DNA of 6,486 nt from the NCBI GenBank assembly GCA_937954195.1, contig CALFYR010000248.1, positions 1-6,486 of the forward strand, given 5' to 3'. Both the position numbers and the translations under genes were made by a program. The notes under the pieces are model-generated. The model made no database searches, was not told the DNA's origin, and worked only from the letters and a program-made list of their open reading frames with translations. Shown one piece after another: positions 1 to 4,004 of this stretch. The stretch is from an uncultured Dehalococcoidia bacterium (GTDB taxonomy: Bacteria; Chloroflexota; Dehalococcoidia; Tepidiformales; Tepidiformaceae). Within the stretch, counting starts at the first letter, position 1; every line of letters starts with the position of its first letter.

Positions 1-669
1 GCATTCGAACTGGCGGGTGATGCCGAGCATGCGGGCCATGGAGGCCGGGTCGGCGGCGATGATGTCGCCGCCGATGCGGTAACCGATGGCGGCGAAGGTA
101 GCGTCGAAGAGCGGGACTTCGATGACCTGGCCGAGGCCATCGCGGGCGCGGGCGTTGAGCGCCATCGCGATGCTCATGGCGCTGACGAACGCGGCGTAGG
201 ACGAGGAGAACGGGAGCGCGGTATAGATCGGGCGACCGGTGCGCGGATTCGGGCGATAGGTGGCGGTCGCAGCGGCGACAGTGCCTTCCCAGGCGGGGAG
301 GGCCGCGAGCGGATGGTCGCCGGCGAAGCCCGGCATCGAACAGTAGATGAGCCCCGGGTTGGCCGCGGTCATCGCTGCCGGGCCGAGGCCGAGGCGATCC
401 ATGACGCCGGGGCGGAAGTTCTCGATGACGATGTCGGCGGATTCGATGAGCTGGCGGGCGCGCTCGTTCTGGCCGGGGTCTTTCAGGTCGAGGACGAGTG
501 AGCGCTTGTTGCGGTTGTACGTGGCGTTTGCGGGGGAATCGAGGAGGGGTCCGTTGGGATGTTCGACCCGGATGACATCGGCGCCCTGATCGGCGAGGAA
601 CATGGCGGCCATTGGGCCGGCGATGTACTGGCCGAAATCGATGACGCGGATGCCTTCGAGTGCTCCCAT
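1..669 (-). CDS. CaiB/BaiF family (class III) CoA transferase, N-terminal part; runs off the left edge
   Basis: Class III CoA transferases move CoA between carboxylic acids in the cytoplasm. The reading frame from the ATG at 669 stays open to base 1, giving 223 residues of a protein whose family members are about 400 residues long. Family hallmarks are plain: an N-terminal Rossmann start (LEGIRVIDFGQYIAGP, residues 4-19, with Q14 where the family has a CoA-site Gln), then FLADQGADVIRVEHP (27-41), a NRNKRSLVLDLK stretch near 53-64, VIENFRPG near 80-87, and GLGQVIEVPLFDA near 178-190. The start is supported by GGAGG (complement of 674-678) four bases before the ATG. Oddity: the catalytic Asp (Asp169 in oxalate formyl-CoA transferase) should fall near residue 156, but the sequence there is LPFSSSYAAF, and no Asp or Glu occurs between E128 and D177. 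This may be the first half of a fused two-domain CoA transferase (inference). The substrate cannot be told. Family assignment is firm; activity is uncertain. Confidence 0.93.
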   Translation of the reverse strand, partial: MGALEGIRVIDFGQYIAGPMAAMFLADQGADVIRVEHPNGPLLDSPANATYNRNKRSLVLDLKDPGQNERARQLIESADIVIENFRPGVMDRLGLGPAAMTAANPGLIYCSMPGFAGDHPLAALPAWEGTVAAATATYRPNPRTGRPIYTALPFSSSYAAFVSAMSIAMALNARARDGLGQVIEVPLFDATFAAIGYRIGGDIIAADPASMARMLGITRQFEC

Positions 670-680
670 GGATCCTCCGG

Positions 681-715
681 AGTTGCGAGTTGCGGGTTGC
701 GAGCTGCGAGTGCCG
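681..715. repeat. Five-copy 7-bp tandem repeat in the leader of the CoA transferase gene
   Basis: Read on the plus strand, the units are AGTTGCG, AGTTGCG, GGTTGCG, AGCTGCG and the more diverged AGTGCCG, directly abutting one another. The array begins 3 bp beyond the CoA transferase Shine-Dalgarno, so on the minus strand it would be transcribed as the 5' leader (CGCAACT units). The function is unknown. It may be slippage-prone filler or part of a dispersed intergenic repeat family. Confidence 0.7.
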
Positions 716-724
716 GAATACTAG
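697..724 (+). promoter_or_regulatory. Weak candidate promoter for the transporter unit in the 112-bp divergent gap
   Basis: The gap 670-781 must hold promoters for the CoA transferase (minus) and the transporter operon (plus). The best plus-strand match to a housekeeping promoter is TTGCGA (697-702), a 16-bp spacer, then TACTAG (719-724). On the other strand ATACTA (718-723) reads TAGTAT, a fair -10, but I see no matching -35. These hexamers are poor matches in a G+C-rich background and could easily be chance. Confidence 0.18.
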
Positions 725-781
725 CAGGCGGTTGGGCGTGGGTGCTTTCGCGTTTCGGGGTTGGGCGTAGCATCCGGGTGC

Positions 782-1732
782 GTGGGAGAACTCGCCGCGC
801 TGATAGCCGCTTTGACCTGGTCGGCGACGAGTGTGGCGCTGACTTCGCTTTCGGCGAGGACATCTCCGGTGGTGTTGAGCGCGTTGCGCCTGGGGTTCGG
901 TGCGCTGCTGATGCCGTTCGTGCTCTGGGCGAGCGGGCAGGCCGGAGACATTGCGGATGCGCCCGGATGGACGCTCGCGCAGGTGATATTGAGCGGGTTC
1001 ATCGGGTACGGCATCGGCGATACGTTCTACATCCTGGCGCTGAAGCGCGTGGGCATGCAGCGAACGTTCCCGGTGACGATGGCGCTGTTCATCGCGATGA
1101 CGGTGGTTGGCGGTGTGGTGCTGCTGGACGAGCCGTTCGCGTGGGGGTTGCCCGCCGGTGCGGTGCTCATCGGCGCGGGCATCTACCTGATCGTGATACC
1201 GGGAGCCGGGGCGGTGGGTGAGGCGGTGCAGGTGCCGATTTCCGAGCCCGGGGCCGCGGCGCTGGCTCCGTTGCCAACCGGGAGTGCACATGTTGGGGGC
1301 GGGATCGACATGATGGGGTACGGCCTGCTGCTGTTGGTCGGCGTGTTGTGGGCTGCGGCCACGCTGTGGCTTGCGGCGGCGAAGGGCGACCTCGGCGCGG
1401 TGGCGGCAGGGGCGATACGGACGCCGGCGGGCGCCGTGGCGCTGCTCGGCTTCGCGCTGGCTATCCAACCGCACGAGCTGAAGCGGCCCTTCCTGAATCG
1501 AAACCACATCCTTGCGATAGTTGCGGCTGGCATTGTTGGGACTGCCTTTGGCAGCCTGATGTACGTTTACGCGGTGGTGACGGCGGGTGCGGCGAAGACT
1601 GCGGTGCTTTCGGCGACGTCGCCCCTGCTGGCGCTTCCCCTCTCGATCGTGTTCTTGAAGGAACGGTTCACGCGGCGCATTGGCGTTGGCACGGTGCTCT
1701 GCGTGGCCGGGATTGTGCTGGTGGTTTTGTGA
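782..1732 (+). CDS. EamA/DMT-superfamily transporter, ten transmembrane segments
   Basis: A 316-residue inner-membrane protein made of two repeats of the EamA (drug/metabolite transporter) fold, a family of small-molecule exporters and exchangers. Repeat 1 covers about residues 1-140 and repeat 2 about 177-316, joined by a Gly/Ala/Pro-rich linker (141-176) that is longer than usual. Each repeat ends with the family signature: LLDEPFAWGLPAGAVLIGAG (114-133) and FLKERFTRRIGVGTVLCVAG (291-310), where an acidic residue in the loop is followed by a Gly-rich last helix. I chose GTG at 782 because it gives the typical family start, GELAALIAALTW. An in-frame TTG at 761 would add seven residues (protein start MGVASGC) with a GGGG just before it; neither has a strong Shine-Dalgarno. 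The stop codon overlaps the start of the next gene. The substrate is unpredictable within this family. Confident for family, moderate for the exact start. Confidence 0.92.
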   Translation: MGELAALIAALTWSATSVALTSLSARTSPVVLSALRLGFGALLMPFVLWASGQAGDIADAPGWTLAQVILSGFIGYGIGDTFYILALKRVGMQRTFPVTMALFIAMTVVGGVVLLDEPFAWGLPAGAVLIGAGIYLIVIPGAGAVGEAVQVPISEPGAAALAPLPTGSAHVGGGIDMMGYGLLLLVGVLWAAATLWLAAAKGDLGAVAAGAIRTPAGAVALLGFALAIQPHELKRPFLNRNHILAIVAAGIVGTAFGSLMYVYAVVTAGAAKTAVLSATSPLLALPLSIVFLKERFTRRIGVGTVLCVAGIVLVVL

Positions 1733-2211
1733 CGAAAGTGTTGACCCAGGAGCCGAGCTTGCGTTCGATTTTGCCGTTTGTGTACGTGGTGTTCTTGATT
1801 GCGTGCGCGCGCGACGACAGTACGCCGCACCAGTACCAGGTGACGGTGGCGGACGAGGATTCGAGCAGGGTGGTGCAGGTGGAGGTGGCGGCGACGCCGC
1901 AGCAGCGCCAGCAAGGGCTGATGTGGCGGCAAGCGCTCGACCCGGATTGGGGCATGTTGTTCCTGTTCCCGGGCAATTCGGGCGGCGGGTTCTGGATGCG
2001 GAATACGTACGTACCGCTCGATATCGCGTACATCGGCGCCGATGGCACCGTGCAGGAGATTCGAGCGGCGAAACCACTGGATGAGACGGTGCTGACGCCC
2101 GCGAAGCCCTACCGCTACGTGCTGGAGGTGAACCAGGGATGGTTCGCGCAGCACGGGCTTGGGGTTGGTTCGAAGGTGACGCTGCCGGAGAACTTGCCGG
2201 CGGCGCGGTGA
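1729..2211 (+). CDS. DUF192 domain lipoprotein
   Basis: A 160-residue secreted protein. The first 25 residues form a signal peptide (hydrophobic run SILPFVYVVFLIA) ending in the lipobox LIAC, so C26 would be lipidated and the rest anchored outside the cytoplasmic membrane. The DUF192 domain fills about residues 47-153 with its characteristic blocks: ATPQQRQQGLMWR (55-67), GMLFLFPG (75-82), GFWMRNTYVPLDIAYI (87-102), AKPYRYVLEVNQGW (125-138) and a closing GVGSKVTLPE (145-154). The biochemical role of DUF192 proteins is not established. The GTG start overlaps the transporter stop (GTGA), pointing to translational coupling; GTG 1738 or TTG 1741 are in-frame alternatives that would still leave a signal peptide. 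No good Shine-Dalgarno precedes any of them, which also fits re-initiation by ribosomes finishing the transporter. The open frame extends further upstream, but that part is a shadow of the transporter gene. Confidence 0.9.
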   Translation: MTKVLTQEPSLRSILPFVYVVFLIACARDDSTPHQYQVTVADEDSSRVVQVEVAATPQQRQQGLMWRQALDPDWGMLFLFPGNSGGGFWMRNTYVPLDIAYIGADGTVQEIRAAKPLDETVLTPAKPYRYVLEVNQGWFAQHGLGVGSKVTLPENLPAAR

Positions 2212-2228
2212 CCTACCTCACCCCCCGG

Positions 2229-2256
2229 CCCCCTCTCCATGTTCATGGAGAGGGGG
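2229..2256. repeat. Perfect 12-bp palindromic hairpin between convergent genes (REP-like or bidirectional terminator)
   Basis: The left arm CCCCCTCTCCAT (2229-2240) and right arm ATGGAGAGGGGG (2245-2256) pair perfectly around a GTTC loop. It lies 17 bp after the DUF192 stop and 22 bp beyond the nitroreductase stop, so transcripts from both sides would fold it. No U-run follows on either strand (AAGAGAGC on plus; a G-rich run on minus), so it is not a textbook intrinsic terminator. Its form (C-rich lead-in CACCCCCCGGCCCCCTC followed by a mirror arm) resembles palindromic repeats scattered between genes in many G+C-rich genomes (from general knowledge, not searched). Confidence 0.7.
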
Positions 2257-2278
2257 AAGAGAGCGATGCGTGAATCGG

Positions 2279-2929
2279 CTACCAGGTGTCCCAGTGCACG
2301 GTGGGTGCGACGGGGTCGCGCGGGCCGGGCTTGAAGCGGACGCCTTCTTTGAGGTATCCGGTGGGGATGAGGCCGGCCTGGGTGACGTTCGGATAATCGA
2401 TGCCGAGGATGCGCGCCGCGCCTTCTTCGTTGAACAGGTGGAGGGTGGTAAGGCTGGTGCCCAGCCCGCGAGTGTGCGCGGCGAGCATGAAGTTCCAGGC
2501 AGCCGGAAGGATCGAACCCCACATCGCCGCCTGGGCGAGGCGCGGGAGCTGCTCTACGTTCAGGCCGAGGCACGGAATGACGAGCGCGGGAACATCCGCG
2601 AGATGGTTGGCGAGGTAGTCGGCTGAATCAGCCACACGGTCCTGTGTGGCCTGGCGTTCCGCGTTCTCAAACTTCATCGCGACGGCGGAGCCGGGCATGG
2701 TCTGATAGAGCTGCCACCCCTGTATATAGATTTCGGCGAGCGCCTCCTTCTTCTTGCGGTCGGTGACGACGACGAAATGCCAGTTGGGGAGGTTGGAGGC
2801 GACAGGCGCCTGGATGGCGATTTCGATGCATTCAAGGAGCACCTCCCGCGGGACGGGGCGGGTGAGGTCGAGTGTTTTGCGGGCGGCACGGGTGGTGCGA
2901 AGGAGTTCCTCGGCGGTCAGGTTGGTCAT
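2279..2929 (-). CDS. Nitroreductase-family FMN-dependent oxidoreductase
   Basis: A 216-residue cytoplasmic flavoenzyme of the usual length for the nitroreductase fold, expected to use FMN and NAD(P)H to reduce nitro compounds, quinones or an unknown physiological substrate. Visible blocks: an N-terminal basic FMN-phosphate segment RTTRAARKTLDLTRPVP (residues 11-27), the AIQAPVASNLPNWHFVVVTD block (38-57) corresponding to the family's APSxxNxQPWxFVVV, the helix QAAMWGSILPAAWNFMLAA (133-151) and GLGTSLTTLH (155-164) near the FMN phosphate. The start at 2929 is favoured over longer in-frame options because GAGAGG (complement of 2935-2940) sits five bases upstream and the protein then begins as the family does. 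It is divergent from a MarR regulator 131 bp away, a common pairing in which the regulator controls the reductase. The exact substrate cannot be read from the sequence. Confidence 0.92.
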   Translation of the reverse strand: MTNLTAEELLRTTRAARKTLDLTRPVPREVLLECIEIAIQAPVASNLPNWHFVVVTDRKKKEALAEIYIQGWQLYQTMPGSAVAMKFENAERQATQDRVADSADYLANHLADVPALVIPCLGLNVEQLPRLAQAAMWGSILPAAWNFMLAAHTRGLGTSLTTLHLFNEEGAARILGIDYPNVTQAGLIPTGYLKEGVRFKPGPRDPVAPTVHWDTW

Positions 2930-3005
2930 CGGGTCCTCTCGGGCGGCCTGAGCGGCGGCAGCGGAAGCATAGCCAGCCGCGCCGTGCGAAGCCATGCACC
3001 GGCAA

Positions 3006-3053
3006 CATCATCCTGTGTGCCATTGCCAGTGGCGGCAGTTGGGCCGGATGATG
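3006..3053. repeat. Inverted repeat pair CATCATCC / GGATGATG in the nitroreductase-MarR gap
   Basis: CATCATCC at 3006-3013 is the exact reverse complement of GGATGATG at 3046-3053, with 32 bp between them, bracketing the palindrome at 3019-3033. The right copy sits just ahead of the MarR ATG. Either paired operator half-sites or chance; eight identical bases in a 131-bp gap is suggestive only. Confidence 0.35.
3019..3033. promoter_or_regulatory. Candidate MarR operator, 15-bp palindrome GCCATTGCCAGTGGC
   Basis: Around the central base 3026, six of seven base pairs are symmetrical (the only mismatch is T3023/G3029). It lies 28 bp upstream of the MarR start and 90 bp upstream of the nitroreductase start, inside the 131-bp divergent gap 2930-3060. 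MarR dimers usually bind palindromes of about 15-20 bp in such gaps to repress themselves and the divergent gene. A second, overlapping dyad TGCC-N6-GGCA (3024-3037) makes the true boundaries unclear. I found no convincing -35/-10 pair in the gap. Confidence 0.4.
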
Positions 3054-3060
3054 CAGCGCG

Positions 3061-3504
3061 ATGAAGGACACGGAGATGGTCGCGTGGCGGGCGTTCCTGG
3101 AAGCGCATGCGTTCGTTGTTTCGAAGCTGGCCGATGAGCTGGAGGCCGAGCGCGAAATGCCGCTGGGCTGGTACGACGTGCTCGTGCAGTTGAGCGAGGC
3201 CGAAGGGAACAAGCTCCGGATGACGGAATTGGCGGACCTGGTGTTGTTGAGCAAGAGCGGGCTCACGCGGTTGGTGGACCGGATGTGCAATGCCGGGCTG
3301 GTGGACCGGCTGGCCGATGAGGAAGACCGACGCGGCCGCTGGGTGGAGATGACGAAAGCCGGGCGACAGCGCCTGGTGGATGCCGCACCGGTGCATCTGC
3401 GCGGAGTGCATGAGTACTTCACCGGCTACCTTTCGGATGAGGAAGCGGTGGTGATGGGCAGGGCGCTTCGGCGGATTGCGGACGCGGCGCGGAACGTGGA
3501 TTAG
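3061..3504 (+). CDS. MarR-family transcriptional regulator
   Basis: A 147-residue winged helix-turn-helix DNA-binding protein, the normal MarR length. MarR proteins act as dimers and usually repress nearby genes until a small phenolic or redox ligand binds. Helix 1 (AWRAFLEAHAFVVSKLADEL, 8-27) and the C-terminal helices (from about 105) would form the dimer interface. The DNA-binding part runs about 34-103: MPLGWYDVLVQLSE, then TELADLVLLSKSGLTRLVDRM with the recognition helix near 64-76, then the wing ADEEDRRGRWVEMTKAG, holding the family DxRG-type motif (D89, R91, G92). The only cysteine (C76) lies at the end of the recognition helix, so there is no OhrR-like N-terminal sensing Cys. Start: ATG 3061 gives the usual short lead before the Trp-Arg-Ala-Phe block but has a poor ribosome site. 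ATG 3076 has AAGGA (3064-3068) seven bases upstream and may be the true start, five residues shorter. It probably regulates itself and the divergent nitroreductase. Confidence 0.93.
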   Translation: MKDTEMVAWRAFLEAHAFVVSKLADELEAEREMPLGWYDVLVQLSEAEGNKLRMTELADLVLLSKSGLTRLVDRMCNAGLVDRLADEEDRRGRWVEMTKAGRQRLVDAAPVHLRGVHEYFTGYLSDEEAVVMGRALRRIADAARNVD

Positions 3505-3577
3505 CTCGCGTCGTAACATCTCCGGGCCGGAACGGGCCCTCGCTGAAAGGCTTTTGCAACGGGATAACGGGCAGACT

Positions 3578-3608
3578 GTGACCAACGGAGCCGTCACCGC
3601 AGCACGGC
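3578..3608 (+). promoter_or_regulatory. Two mutually exclusive leader stems ahead of the 42-codon gene (speculative)
   Basis: The 120 bases 3505-3624 between MarR and the small gene hold no ORF of note. Within them GTGAC (3578-3582) can pair with GTCAC (3593-3597), and GCCGT (3590-3594) can pair with ACGGC (3604-3608). The two stems share bases 3593-3594, so only one can form at a time, and the second ends two bases before the AGGAGG. A short GGGCC/GGCCC hairpin (3524-3539) and a -10-like GATAAC (3563-3568) without a clear -35 are also present. Five-bp stems are weak evidence; a simple 5' leader is the default reading. Confidence 0.2.
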
Positions 3609-3610
3609 CC

Positions 3611-3616
3611 AGGAGG
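3611..3616 (+). promoter_or_regulatory. Perfect Shine-Dalgarno AGGAGG of the 42-codon gene
   Basis: AGGAGG is followed by an 8-base spacer and the ATG at 3625. It is the strongest plus-strand ribosome binding site in the window and the main reason for calling the small gene real, since no other start codon lies at a suitable distance. Confidence 0.85.
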
Positions 3617-3624
3617 TTACCAAG

Positions 3625-3753
3625 ATGGCGAAGAATCGTAAGGAACAGATCGAAGAGATTGTGCAGGGCGAAGAAGGCCACGCGGCGGCGTGGGGTGGCG
3701 GCGGCCTGCTGACGATCCTGCTCGTGGTGCTGTTGCTGGTCCTGATTTTCTAG
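3625..3753 (+). CDS. Small hydrophobic membrane protein, 42 residues, unknown function
   Basis: An ATG-to-TAG frame of 42 codons, shorter than most gene-finding cut-offs. The protein has three parts: a charged, helix-prone head (MAKNRKEQIEEIVQGEEGH, residues 1-19), a flexible AAAWGGGG joint (20-27), and one hydrophobic helix LLTILLVVLLLVLIF (28-42) that ends exactly at the C-terminus with no polar tail. This is the shape of a single-pass or tail-anchored small membrane protein with its head in the cytoplasm. It has a perfect Shine-Dalgarno with ideal spacing, stands alone between MarR and the histidine kinase, and is followed after 21 bases by a strong intrinsic terminator, so it looks like a monocistronic unit. 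Gly-run-plus-helix proteins such as the Bacillus YjcZ-type tiny TM proteins have a similar outline, but I see no sequence relation. No function can be assigned; a regulator or stabiliser of a membrane complex, or a toxin peptide, are possibilities only. Confidence 0.8.
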   Translation: MAKNRKEQIEEIVQGEEGHAAAWGGGGLLTILLVVLLLVLIF

Positions 3754-3774
3754 GGCCGGTCAGCGCGAAACCCG

Positions 3775-3811
3775 AAGCCTCGCACGAACTCTCTCCCGTG
3801 CGGGGCTTTTT
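3775..3811 (+). terminator. Intrinsic (rho-independent) terminator after the small membrane protein gene
   Basis: Left arm AAGCCTCGCACG (3775-3786) pairs with CGTGCGGGGCTT (3797-3808) with a single T-G wobble, around the 10-base loop AACTCTCTCC. Five Ts at 3807-3811 close it. The stem is G+C-rich and followed by the U-run, the classical form. It isolates the small gene from the histidine kinase. Confidence 0.88.
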
Positions 3812-4004
3812 CGTGCGCGGCGAAACCGCTGGCACTTTTGGGACAAATGGATGCGGATATGGCGAGATCAGGAATTTCCCTATGGCTAGGTCCTGGTTCA
3901 GCGGGCAATGTTCGTTCGGTCGGCGTCTCACCTGCCGGCGACGCGGAATGCCCGTGAATCCCTTGGGCTGCGGAGCGGGCACGGTTTGAAATGGGGGTCT
4001 CCCG
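3812..4004 (+). other. Non-coding stretch upstream of the histidine kinase, probable promoter region
   Basis: There is no convincing gene in these 193 bases between the terminator and the kinase. Bases 3836-3890 are clearly richer in A and T than their surroundings (TTTTGGGACAAATGG, GGATATGG, GGAATTTCCCTATGG), which is where a promoter would be expected. TTGGGA at 3838-3843 is -35-like but lacks a -10 at proper spacing. Small dyads exist: GCGG/CCGC around CGAAA (3817-3829), GGAATTTCC (3871-3879), and CCTA/TAGG (3879-3890) nested in CAGGA/TCCTG (3869-3895). No riboswitch class is recognised. A run of Gs at 3993-3997 lies seven bases before the GTG start of the kinase. Confidence 0.45.

Noticed and set aside
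559..1221. Plus-strand 220-codon ORF running from the CoA transferase into the transporter
   Set aside because: It is antisense to the CoA transferase and out of frame with the transporter; no motifs.
1348..1728. Upstream extension of the DUF192 frame to 1348
   Set aside because: The frame is open only because it shadows the transporter gene. The signal peptide and lipobox place the true N-terminus at or just after 1729.
3524..3539. GGGCC/GGCCC hairpin after MarR as a terminator
   Set aside because: Only five pairs and no following U-run; insufficient to call a terminator.
2926..3681. Minus-strand ORFs of 251 and 196 codons across the MarR gene
   Set aside because: Antisense shadows of an unmistakable MarR gene; they cross the divergent promoter gap and have no ribosome site or recognisable domain.
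3847..3957. A 36-codon plus-strand frame starting at ATG 3847 in the kinase upstream gap
   Set aside because: Only a weak GGGA precedes it, the product has no hydrophobic or domain-like pattern, and it lies where the kinase promoter is expected.
3690..3989. Plus-strand 99-codon ORF overlapping the small gene and running through the terminator
   Set aside because: It spans a strong intrinsic terminator, has no Shine-Dalgarno, and the composition is not protein-like. The 42-codon frame explains the region better.
3812..4004. Riboswitch such as c-di-GMP or mini-ykkC before the kinase
   Set aside because: The conserved cores of those classes could not be matched; only short generic dyads are present.
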